From positions 992,001-1,056,000 of the forward strand of contig JAUEDM010000005.1 of assembly GCA_033439685.1 (NCBI GenBank): a stretch of DNA of 64,000 nucleotides, read 5' to 3'. Below are positions 1 through 10,795 of this stretch, one piece after another. The notes under the pieces were generated by a model. That model saw nothing but the letters and a program-made list of their open reading frames with translations. It was not told where the DNA came from and made no database searches. The translations under genes were made by a program, and so were the position numbers. The first letter of the stretch is position 1, and every line of letters starts with the position of its first letter. This DNA comes from Apodospora peruviana. Lineage: Eukaryota > Ascomycota > Sordariomycetes > Sordariales > Lasiosphaeriaceae.

Positions 1-2336
1 GCCCCTGCCCAAAGTGCTCCGAGGCCGCGCAACCGGGCATCTGTCCGCGACTCCGATAACGATGTGGGTTTTTTTACTGGGAGCCTCCTGGGTTGGGCTG
101 TGTGCAGTCAGGTTCTGGATCCCTTCTGAAAAATTCCAGCACCCAGATGACTGATTCCTTCCAAGCTCAAAGTCCGTGTACCGGACCCGACGAGAACTTT
201 GCATGCGCGCCGGGCTCCACCCGGCCACTCCCGGCAGCCCGAGGCACCGACAGAGGGACGGGAGGAATGGAATATGGAACCGTTGGCTGACTACGGATTT
301 AGAAATCTTTATTTTCGCGAAATATGGGACTTGGCGCGTGAGATTCTTTCTCATCCTTTGAAGAATTTGCAACAAACAAAAGAACTCGGATTGTGAAACT
401 AAAACTCGAAAGTGCCGTAGGATTGCTCCCGCTTCTGCCAGAAACTTCGTCCCAACTTCCACAACACCGATGTGGAATCCTTCTAGAAGGTGTTGGTTAG
501 GCAATGGAGTATTCAGGTTGATTCAGTGGTTGTGGTTGAGATCTTTCAAACGGCGCGGCCGAATTTGCAACTTGCAACTCCCAACAAGCCAAATCCTAAT
601 AAGCCACAACCGAATGGGGGCCAACCGTCTGACATCCAACGACCGTTTAAGGTCAACCAATGGCTTGGATCATTGATGTACCTATGTGTTTTAGTCATGA
701 TGGTAAAATGACATAATCTTCTGCAGTTGTGTCGAACGACGACAATTAGATCTCGAGTCCTCGACTCTCGAGCTACCTTGCCTTATATTAAAGTATCGTA
801 ACTTGTCTATTCGTATAAACTTGGTTCTAGACAGCTGCTTAACGAGGATAATTTGCGTAGGTATCGATAATACATCGTTATCAATCAAGAGTTAAGCGCA
901 AAAAGTCATGAAGAAAAAGACAAAGCACGACAGACGGGACTCGACTTATGAGCTCGAGAGCCACATACATACACACAGTATTACTCAAAAGAGAGAAAAA
1001 AGACAAAAAGCTAATCATGTCTCCCAAGACTTAGCTCGTCTTGCTTGGAAGTCATCCTCAAGAACATCACTCCAAAGTCTTAGTTCGTCTTGCTTAGAAG
1101 ACGTCTCCAGAGAGAATCTCTTGGTTTTTTTTATCTTAACCGACTTACCACAGACGGGACTCAAACTCGTGAGCCATCGCATCCATAGTCGGAGGATAAG
1201 TGCACCGCTACTACCACCCGACTACGGGTCCTTCCCATTTGGCGTGGTAGTGGGCGTGTGCACCCAACTTTGTTGGAATAACCGCTCGCCAAGGTGATAT
1301 ATATACCATTGTACCGCCACTCTCTACAACTCGACAACAAGTTCATCAACTACTATAAAATGCCCACGCGGAACGCACAAAGTCTCCATCACGATGTGCA
1401 GAATTGGACCTTTTCACTACGAGCGATGGATGCGCCATTCACCTAGCGGGCGGCGCGGACACGGTCAGTACGCAATTGCAAGAAGGAGAGGAACTCACAA
1501 AATGGTAGACTCGCCACGGAGTTTTAGGGACCGTTGCCCCCTTCTGCCAATCTGATGAAAACGACAATGCAGCAGCGCAGTCTATGGTAGACGACGGAGT
1601 CCGGCAAAGAAAATAGTATCTGGCGTCGTCCTAATGGTAAGGAAAGCATTCTCACGGTTGACAGTGTTGTTCCGGCTCCACCACCTGCTAGTGTAGTAGG
1701 ATCATGGTCTAATTCACCCTTTATTTTTGGAGGAGTTTTTGCGGCCTTTTTTCCAGCATTTTTACTACGGTTCTGGGGGTTCCGTTTGACCCGGGCGGAA
1801 CTGATGTGGAGAAGAGGACTGGATGGATACAGTTATCGGATTGATGATGGCGGAGAGAAGTGGGTAGTTGGGTGAAGTAGGATAACTTGAACCGCGGGGG
1901 AGTTAGCAAGTAGCAGGCTGTTCAGCGCTGAACAAGAAGGCAACAGGCGGAAAGTGACAATATACGGAGTGTGACGACTACTTAGCGGTAATCCGTCTCA
2001 GTCTGAACGCTCCCAACCGTGGGAGACAGGTTGACAGCAGGTACCAACTGCAAACTGGCAAGCTGGAAGAGAACACTGAACTGAGTACTCCCGCTATTTG
2101 GATAAGTTCATGCCTCATGACTGCCATCGGTTTTGTATTTAGATGCTCACTATGGAGAATACGTCGTGTATTACTGTAGTTTCATTGTCTTCCCGATTCC
2201 GACGACGGGGCCATCAAAAGACACCGTATAACGTCCGGGTATAAGTTTAACTACCCGCAGCGTCCTGGGCCTCAAGCCACGTAAGAGGATGAGAGAGAAA
2301 TATAGTGTATCCAAAAGTCCCTGCCCTTCATCGCTC
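1..2336. other. Gene-free left edge
   Basis: I see no coding region here that resembles a known family. Open frames are short and none gives a recognisable domain. The stretch holds small degenerate repeats at about 931-1182, described separately. The right part is the 3' flank of the membrane-protein relic that ends at 2337. Confidence 0.6.
931..1182. repeat. Nested degenerate direct repeats
   Basis: Two segments beginning CAGACGGGACTCGAC (about 931) and CAGACGGGACTCAAAC (about 1152) are similar for about 30 bases. Between them lie two copies of a block reading CTTAGCTCGTCTTGCTTGGA (1030-1049) and CTTAGTTCGTCTTGCTTAGA (1078-1097). Each block also forms a small inverted repeat (AAGAC...GTCTT). 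The outer segments, read on the minus strand, loosely resemble a tRNA T-arm (GAGTTTGAGTCCC), so a decayed tRNA-derived SINE is possible. That origin is a guess. Confidence 0.4.
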
Positions 2337-4420
2337 TCATCTCCACAGATCCGCGAGGAAAAACAACTCCTTGAAGTGGGCCAGGTACTGCGTCCAGTAG
2401 TTTGGGGTTTGAAATGCCTTTGCCGGCTGACGCCGCAGACTGATAAAGGCTTCAATAACGAGAAACAAGCGGCAGAACAGGTTGGAACCAATCGGAACGG
2501 CGATACCAACTGCCAACAGGAACCATAGGGCTATTGTACGGATTGGCAGGGGTACTAACTCCCACGCCGTCGAAAATTCGTCTTTGATCTTCGTTGCCAT
2601 ACGAAGCACTCGGGACTCTTCGTTGTCGTCGATCGCTATTATCCATGCCAACACCGTCACCATGGCCATTGCTATGCACCCATAGCCGGCCACATATATG
2701 CAGGATATCTTCCAGAGGAGAGCCTCGGTCGGTGTTGCAAAAAGGTCGTTCCACGCGGCGGCGTGGATGGCCCCATAGACCAATGCCGCGATCCAAAATA
2801 CTGCCATTGATCTGATAATCGGTTTCATTCCATCGTCCCCATTGCCCGTTCCACCAAACACCAAGTTAGGCCAGTTCGATCTAGCGATGCGGGCCATTCT
2901 GTGCCCCATATTTGATTTTCGTGCTAGTTTTTGCGCCGTGCTGTCCCGAGCCAGACCTTTGATTGTCAATGTACTAGTTTGGACAAACGAATTGTTCGGT
3001 AGAACAGGATCGCGGAGCTGAACAGCATCTCCTCGTGGTGAAGATGTGGGCGCCGAAGATGCTTCAAACAACAAGGTGGCGGCGTCAGGACAGTCGTAGA
3101 CGAAGCGCCGAATGAGCTGCCATCGGACAAAACGAGTAAGATCGATGTAATGATTCGCGGGTTCTCTATACGATGGATACGATATAAAAGGCTTCCATAG
3201 AACGCTGGTCCCTATGATGCTCGTCATCACAGCTGTATGGCCGGGCCTTAACCTTTCGCCAGTTCTTCCCTGTGTGTATAGAAAATTTTCCAGAGGATCG
3301 TGAACGGCAAGGTCGTACGTTCTTATCAGTTCGTTTTTGAAGTTAATGACAGATACCAAATACCCTGTTGCTGCTGCTCGTCCAGGGGAAGGCAATGCGG
3401 TGCGGTCTGGAGAGGAAGCATTTCCGTACAAGAGTCCAGTATGGATTGTGCCACAGTTGGAGCCAGCCAGTAAAGCTCGTCAATCTTCACGGTTTCTCTG
3501 TCGAATGAAGATAACCACGAGGATGAGCGTTGTACACTGCAAGCCCAGAGAGTTGCAGCGAGGCTGGGAGCCCAGTCGGCCGTCAAGATGGTCGGCTCAT
3601 TAACATCCAAAGGCTTCTCCCACCATAAGGCGTAGACGAAAAGAGCGCAGATGGCATGGGCAAGCGTGTTGAGTTCAAGCACTGTGACGGGAAGTTTGTA
3701 GGCAAGGCGCATGATCCACTGCAGAATCATCCAGCTGGCTTGTGTGATAACCAGCACCCTGGCGAGAGAATCGGCCTTGCTCCTGTCCTTGATCGACTCT
3801 TTGCTGATGTCCGGAGCATTCCCGCGCGTGCCAGGACACGTATGACCTTGTGGCTGAGAACGAGGCGCGGTGCCCCTGGGATATACTCTCCCGGAAGATC
3901 CTCTTGGCCCTGTTTGGTGTTGATGGCGAAGCCACCCATGGAGGCGAACCAACTGCGTGTCGTTGTCCAGTCGTGCTTCCATTTCAGCGTCGGATCTTTT
4001 TCGGTCCTTTTAAGCCCGTCAGCCATGTGTTTACAGCTTTCGGTGCTAGTTATGAGGGTCATTAACCTCCTCGGCAAATATCACAGCGAGATTTTTGGAG
4101 AGACACTTGACGCGCTGGGCCTGGGCCCACACCACATAGACAATAATCTTTGGGGGCGAAGACGCCGACGAGAATCCATTTCGTCTTTCTCAGGACGAGA
4201 GATAGCGTGGAGGCATCGCCAGGAGGAATGTTGAGGTGCAGAGCCGTGTACAGGCAGAGCACCAAGGTGATGACGCAGCTCTTCAAAATGCCGAAGGTGC
4301 CTCTGTCGTCGGTTCTTGTCTGAGATCGGTTAGCTTCTCCGGGTCTCAGAGTTGCAACTAGAACTGCTTTGAAGCTTACACCCAGCCCAGGATTTCATCG
4401 CTTGTTGTGTTTGTTGCCAT
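2337..4420 (-). pseudogene. Frameshifted fungal membrane-protein relic
   Basis: The pieces, read in order on the minus strand, look like a fungal multi-pass membrane family of unknown function. Exon 1 runs from the ATG at 4420 and probably splices with branch CTAAC to an acceptor at about 4321. Then come a conserved TALHLNIP segment near 4250, FASMGGFAINT near 3990, IKDRSKAD near 3800, LWWEKPLDV near 3620, and C-terminal membrane segments from about 2830 to 2337. These lie in different frames. An extra base in the A-run at about 4148-4155 breaks the frame after VGVFAPK. A further frame change and a stop (TAG) lie at about 4060-4110. A base seems missing near 3815, and the frame changes again between 3431 and 3326. 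None of these breaks looks like an intron. Family resemblance is from memory; the frame breaks are seen directly. Sequencing error could explain one break but not four. Confidence 0.6.
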
Positions 4421-5565
4421 TGCGCAAGCTGGAGAACATGAAGATCATCTTGAACACAGAAAAGGATTGGACAAAATGACGGACCAGATGCAACTGCACT
4501 GCCGACAATGGACAACATGGGAAGGAGTCCGCCTACCTTACCCAAGCCAGATAGGGAGGCACGTCACCACCAGGTCTCGACATCAAATTCAGCCGCAGCA
4601 AGCCACAGAACCGACTGCGGACAGAAACACGGGACAATCCAAGACTCTTATCTAACCAATCCGGTTGTGTTCCCCCACAATGAATGGAGGAAAGGAAGGA
4701 GCAGTTTGCAGTGTCTATCTGAGGGGATATTTCTAATCCTACTATCGTCTGCGTGCTATTGTCTTCCGATAATTACATACAATAACGTATGGGTAGTAGG
4801 GACGAAAGGTCGTCAAACAAGGAAGGAAGGAGCAAGTTCCTACCTAATATCCATTGCGTCGTCAGTCTTATATGCAGTGCTTGTCCATTGTCCTGCCACG
4901 CAGCGATTACCGGCCGAAGGACGGAACTCGTTGTTCTCACCACTTTTGCCTAGCTAACCCTGGGCAGACCTGGTACGCTAAGGGTAAGTTGGTAGAACGT
5001 GACTAGCACGCCGGCTTGGAGAAGCCAGAACGGTGGCCGCATGTCGCCGTAGCGGTCGACAGATTTGTCTAGCTGTAATGATGCGATTTGGGCAAAATAA
5101 GATGGCACGGGAAAGTCGGGATCGTCTTGGCAGTGTCTGGCTGAGGAGAACATGGCTGCTATAAACGCCACGGTGTCCGAATAGTTCTGCATTATGGCAA
5201 ACTTGGGCTTAATTCTGCCTAGTCAGAAGAGAGAAAATGCCGCTATATTAGCAAAGTACGACGTTATTCTGTATATATTGTCAGTTCTTATTGGAGAACG
5301 ATGTTGATTGGATTCGGCATCGGGCGTGGGCTTTAGCTCTACGACGAGCATGTGCTCTATTTCGGAATTGCCTCGTAATCCAGAAAGAGACGTTCGACCA
5401 GTGCCAGAACTGCGTTGGCGTGGGGGAATTTCATTGGGAACAAATCGTTCCACGATCTCTTGTTCGATCTCGCTTTCCTCTTCCTGTTCTCCCCGCTCGC
5501 CAGTTGTGGGCACAAATTCCATATAATCACCCTCATGCCGCCATATGGCTATCAAGCCAACCGAA
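4421..5565. other. Intergenic, with two unexplained minus-strand open frames
   Basis: Two minus-strand frames are open. One at 5223-5555 is acidic, encoding about 110 residues rich in E and Q. The other at 4950-5192 starts with ATG and encodes 80 residues including RYGDMRPPFWLLQAG. I do not recognise either. The first lies directly after the NIPA stop codon and could be a C-terminal extension lost to a frame slip. The second faintly resembles the middle region of a fungal transcription factor, but nothing supports a whole gene. Confidence 0.35.
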
Positions 5566-6656
5566 TTAGGTACTACTACTCCTGGTAGAAGTGGTTGACC
5601 GTGGCGGCGGAGGCAAATCCTGCAAGCTTATCCTCGTCCGCGAGGAGTCGAAGGAGCCGGCTAAGCTCGCCAATTCGTACCGAGAAGACAAGGCCGAGCC
5701 ATGGTCGGGGTGGTCGACATCACTTCCGTTGAAGTTGAGCAGGTACACGCCGGTGAAGATGGTGAGGAAGCCGAGAAGCAGCGACGCGGACTTGACGCTG
5801 TCGGTTATATTGAAGCCTTGAAACAGAATAAACGAGGCGATGAGGACGGCGCTCGTGAAGGTGACGTAGTAGGTGGGACTGACACTGCCAGGAAATTAGC
5901 GACAAGCTTGACCGAGGGGAATGATATAAACACTTGCATCGACTGGGGAAAGACACTGAGCGCCTTGTTGAAGTAGTTCATCTGCACGACAATGCAACCG
6001 GTGGCCACAATGGCAAATAGATAGGTTGACACGTGGCCAAACTGGTTGGCCCCGGCGACGGTCAGCTTGATAGCGAGGCCAAAGGCCTTTAGCGCCATGA
6101 CGGATACGGCGCCCGCGCCGGCGCAGATGGACAGGTAATAAAGCGGATTCTTGTGGCCGTACCGAGGGCAGACCAGATGGACAAGCACCAGGCAGTAGAC
6201 GGTGGTGACGATGCAGAAGAGCAAGAAGGCCGGTCGGACGGCCAATGTGAGCATCTCATCGATCGAGTCAACCTCCTTGTCTGGCGGGGCATTGGCGATG
6301 ATGAGAAGCGATCCGACCAGACACAGAGCGCAGCCCAGCCTGCCGACGAGGTTGAGGCGCTCGTGTAGAAAGTAGGCGCCAAGCACGGTGGCGGTGAGGA
6401 CGCTCAGGGCGCCGAGCGGGGTGACCAGCACGGCCGGGGCGAAGGTGTAGGCGGCGAAGTTGAAGAGCTCGCCGGCTGCGTGCAGCACCATGCCCGTCCA
6501 CCAGGTCAAGTTGCGCATGTACTCGTGGCCATCCCCCCTGAAGCCGTGGCGCTCGCTGGCGTCTTTCAGTCCGACCTTGATGACGACGTAGCTGGATCCT
6601 ATGGCCACGGACGAACACAAGGCCAGGAGGACCCCTATGTACCGGGTGTCCGACAT
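5566..6656 (-). CDS. NIPA-type magnesium transporter
   Basis: Predicted Mg2+ transporter of the NIPA branch of the DMT superfamily, in a membrane. The model is 345 aa from two exons, 6656-5938 and 5884-5566. About nine hydrophobic segments follow one another from residue 5 on. Recognisable family blocks are GSSYVVIKVGLK at the start, the FAPAVLVTPLGALSV block with the following helix and ..LHERL, NYFNKALSVF before the intron, and PTYYVTFTSAVLIASFILFQGFN after it. The frame is continuous only if the intron starts with GC (GCAAGT, at 5937) and ends at 5885, joining QSI to VSPTYY. The C-terminal tail after the last helix is Ser/Arg-rich. The start is the only ATG in frame before the first helix. 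Length fits the animal family (about 330-360 aa). Confidence 0.85.
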
Positions 6657-7175
6657 GGTGGATTAATTTCAATTAATTTCAGACGCAAGAATGATGTTTT
6701 GGCGAAAATGGGAAATGATTGTGTGTCGCAACCAAACTTGAAGGTACGAGGTTGAGACGCTGCGGCACAGTCAAATTTAGGCGACAATTTCGGGCGGAAT
6801 TTGCCGCGACAGGTACATGAATGATGATTCGGTGGGTAGCATTGGGAATCCATCCAGAAGAACCCCCCCGACCTTGCTGTCCCTCGTCTGCCTGGTACTC
6901 GGCAATGACCTACCGTAATATCAACCGTTGTTGCCAGCTTGAGGAAAGAGAAGCTCGGGAGCCTCGACCTCGTCCACTTGCTCACCCTGCCGCGATCCCG
7001 ACAATGGACAACAGGAGACGGGAAGGAGCCTCTTCGGGCCAGAGCCACCAATGCATTATGCGCCAAAATGACAGGTTCGAAAATTCGACTTAATTCAAAA
7101 GCGCAGGAATATTCGATCCCGATACAACGCCATGCTGCTCGCCAACACCAAAGATAGCCTGGATAGACGTCAGGA
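6657..7175. other. Intergenic (NIPA 5' flank, helicase 3' flank)
   Basis: Lies upstream of the NIPA ATG and downstream of the helicase stop, both genes on the minus strand. It must contain the NIPA promoter. I see no repeat, RNA gene or coding frame with family resemblance in it. Confidence 0.5.
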
Positions 7176-10100
7176 TCAGTACCTAAATATCACGTCTTGC
7201 AATGATGAACATACCAACAACGCCTGGAACTTATCCGACGGAACTCCCCTCGCGCGCCCCTTTTCGAAACCTCCGCCCGCAAGGTGTATCTTTGTGAACT
7301 GGCGCGGGAGGACTTTGCTCTGTATTTAGTTGTTCATTAGCAACTGACCCAAAGAAAGAGAAGTAAGTTATGGGTGCGAAACATACATCCTCAACCGTAT
7401 CCTTCATGATATAATGAATAATATTGACCTGGTCCGTCTGGCCCAGCCGAAGGGATCGGCCGATGGCTTGCAGCTGGACCGAGGGGTTCCATTGCGGTTC
7501 CATCAGGTAGATGCGCGATGCCACCGCCAGGTTCAGTCTATTGAACTCAAGTTGTTAGAAGCAACCAAGCGAGATGATCTCGAGAGGGAAATACATACCC
7601 GACAGCGCCCGTCCCGAGCGTCATGAGTAGAATATTTGCCCCAGCAGGCATCTTGAACGCTGTAAGCACGCGGGTGCGTTCGGCAAGCGATAGGGAGCCG
7701 TGGATGGAGTAGTATCTGATTCCTCGACTCTTCAGTATCTGGCCCATCAAGTCGAGCGTCTTTTTCCAGCATGAGAAGGCGATACTGCGTTATAACGAAT
7801 ATTAGAGAGGTAGGTCGGTAGAGAGGGGGAGAATGTATGCATGTGCGTACCTCTTTCGGTGTGGATGCAACAAGACATCCTCCAAGAACTTTTGTATCTT
7901 GGATGGAAACTGTGTCGTCGTTGATTGCGGTAAGATCACAGCTCTACTGAAGCTCCCATCCTCATCCTGAAGTTGGCTCATAATTTCCGAGTCACCCCTA
8001 TTAGTATTGCCAGCCACGCAGAGCGGACATGACTTCCCCTTTCTCGACATGTGCTGCGGTATACAGTTACGACAAACCAGATGCATGCAATCTGAAATCA
8101 ACATCCCGCCGTCAGTCTCGTGCGAGTCGTTGATCGAGTACACCGGATTGAAGCAGTAAGCGCAGTCCGCGCGGTCCTGCTGCTGCAAGTAACTCAGAAT
8201 CTCGTCCGGGTCTCCGGTGGGCGAGGACCACCGCCCTGTGGTCCCATTATTGCAGAACAGACGCAATCTGAGGAGCGACTTGAGGACCACGGCGTTGAGG
8301 CTGCCTTTTCCGTGTCCGCTCACGGCCCTGTCAACTTGCTGGCGGCACTGCAGGTGCATGCCGTGGTACTCCTGGCGCTCGGCCGGGCTGAACTCGAGTT
8401 GCTTGATCTTGACGTCAGGCTCAGGGAGGTTGAGCAGGTCGCGCGTGCGGCGGATGCAGATGCTTTTTAACAAAAGGCGAAGGTTCTTGAAGCGGTCACC
8501 CGATTTAGAGGTCGACGGGGTTGCGATGAACTTGCGGAACGTGGCCGAGTTCTCGAGGATCGGGACCTTGAGGAACGCGACCAGTGCGCCGAGGTCTTCG
8601 ACCGAGTTCTGGATCGGTGTTCCTGTCAGGCACCAACGGTGCTGGGATACCAGGTTTGCGGCGGCTTGGTGCTGCTTTGTTGAACGGTTTCGGATATCGT
8701 GGGCTTCGTCGAGGACGATTCTGAACCAGTGGATCTGACCGAGGATGTTGTTTTGGCCTCGATAAGCTTCCGCGGCCACGGTGGCGTATGTGGTCAGGAC
8801 GATGTCCGTCTGTAGAAGCCGTTGTTGATATTCTGGCTCTTGTCTTCTTTGACCATGGTGTTTGTGGAAGGTCAGATATCCAGGGTATGCATGACTATCA
8901 AGCGTGGTGTGAGTTTACAGATGTGGTATTTGGATGCCGTGGATCAATGAACTTACTTGCAAATTTCATCAGCCCAGCTATCAATCAACACTAATAATCA
9001 TGTTAGTATCCAAAGAGTATCCCAAAGGAAGAATCACAGTGGTATCAGGTAATGCTCTTACAAGAAGATGGGGCAATGACAAGTGTCGCCTTAGACCGTA
9101 TCTTTTGTTGGGTGGCCGGAGAACTGTCCCGACCTTGGCCCTCCAGAACAAAGTCCGTTGCTTGGTCTAGCGAGCCAGCAATCGTCGACAGAATGACAAG
9201 TGTTTTGCCGAGACCCATCTCGTCCGCGATGATACCACCTCTTGCATCCTTGGGAATATCCGACTTGGCACCGGTGATGACGTGCTGAACAAACGGCTGA
9301 TCGGTGTCGGCGTCTCGAACATTCCATAGACTGAGCTCCTGAGGCAAGGCCCCGGTCTCGCGTTGCATCACAAAGTCCATGGCGTCCTCTTGGTGAGGAA
9401 GTAGTTTGGTTCTGATGCGTCGATTTGAGGTATGTCTGTTCGGTAGTATGGCATGGTGAGACAGCGAATTCAGGATAGAGTCGATCTCTTGTGATTCATC
9501 AAGTTGCTGCTCTTCCTCTTGGGAACCGTGCTCGGTAGGGTCTTCAAGCTGAGGGCTCGGCGCAATATCCTGCATCTGGAGTATGGGAGTCTCTGAAGAA
9601 ACTTTGCCTAGCAGGTCTTCGACGTGCAGGTAATGCGGATTGTAATAAGCAGTCCCTTCGATGCCGTGGTTTGGTTGCTGCAGATATGTTCGGTTGTCAG
9701 CTAGGATCTTTCCAACTTGGGCCGCGTCCTTTTGGGATCCATAGATGTTGATATCCATGGACAGGATGGCAGTCGACTTTTCGTCCCTCCATGCCCTAAC
9801 TGCATTGTCCCATTGGTCTATTTCGACATAGGCATGGAAGCGAAGGTCTCTTCCGTCTAACAACAGCTGAATATCCCGGCAGGTCTTCTTGTTCAGTGTT
9901 GCAAGCTTCTCCCCAGACGGCAACTCGAGGACAAAAGTTCCACTGTGTGCGCCTATCTTGAAACTCTGGAAGGCTGAATAGTCATAGACAGAGGGCGGCT
10001 CTTGTCTTAGCTGAGCCTTCACATCAATGATCTATGGAGGAGTCAGTATACGCCAAGCTTGCTGAGATAAGAGACAAGGTAGACAATATGTACACTTCCG

Positions 10101-10333
10101 AAGCATATTTCTCGCTCACTGGGGTCTTGACCGAGAATATTGGTGTATGTTGACGGTTTGGGGCCTAAGGAATCAACCTCGAGATCAAACCTATAATCCA
10201 TAGGGTCAGATGGAATTTCCTGGATGGATTTGTGATCCCAATATGAGGCCAGGTCTTGTGACACGACTCGTTTATAAGAGTTTTGTTGCTGTTCTTCTGG
10301 ATATGGCCATGGTCGTTTTGCCGCTGCCATCAT
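7176..10333 (-). CDS. SNF2-family helicase with internal RING finger (Rad5/Rad16/HLTF-like)
   Basis: Predicted ATP-dependent chromatin or DNA translocase with a built-in RING ubiquitin ligase, acting in the nucleus. Seven exons (10333-10094, 10031-9062, 8990-8957, 8894-7851, 7784-7599, 7537-7387, 7319-7176) give 922 aa. Helicase motif I is DEMGLGKT at about residues 350-357, motif II DEAH at 477-480, then LTGTPIQN. A RING of CAYC...CMHLVCRNC...CPLC spans about 659-707, between the two helicase lobes as in Rad5, Rad16 and HLTF. The second lobe has YYSIHGSLS, GTGAVGLNLA and the QAIGRSLRLGQ motif VI. The last exon restores the usual LAGGGF tail. No HIRAN domain is visible at the N terminus, so I cannot assign it to Rad5 itself. 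Exon 3 is only 34 nt. The start is ATG-ATG at 10333; the second ATG is equally possible. Confidence 0.88.
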
Positions 10334-10795
10334 AGATACCTACGTATCTCAACGGAGATGTCTCTCGTGAATCTGGAGCTGGTGATTGTGGTGTTTTGGT
10401 TGTTTGTGCGATTTTGGTCCTAACGAGGCTCCGAGCTCATGAGTTTCAAGATGCTGCCAAGGAAGGATGGTGCTTGTGCTACAGTCGTGGTTCTTTCAAA
10501 GGGGCGGAGCAGCGCTGCCACATGCAGGACGGCTGCCTCAAACTGAGAACGCCTTGGGGACGCGCACCATGCAGCTAGCCACAGGCGTCCAATTCACTTT
10601 GCTCAAACCCCTCACAGCCCCCAAGAGAATCATGCATTTTCGGCTTTCGCTGATATTGAAACCTGATTACGTACGACAAAAAGCCGCTGCAACTTCATCC
10701 TACGAACGATACTTCTCATATCCAAGGCATATTCATCAAACTATCATGGAATATTTTGGATACTAGGGCGACTGAAGATCCGCGGTGTCTTCAAA
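10334..10795. other. Divergent promoter region, helicase and NLR
   Basis: A 462-bp spacer between the helicase start (minus) and the NLR start (plus). I see no repeat or RNA gene. Neither possible short frame resembles a protein family. Confidence 0.5.

Noticed and set aside
1150..1260. tRNA gene on the minus strand
   Set aside because: Only a T-arm-like piece is present; no acceptor, D or anticodon arms can be paired.
4950..5192. Small 80-aa gene
   Set aside because: Starts with ATG but has no family resemblance or splice partner; left as an unexplained open frame.
5223..5555. C-terminal exon of the NIPA gene
   Set aside because: No plausible splice junction joins it to the 5566 stop in a closing frame, and the 345-aa model is already full length.
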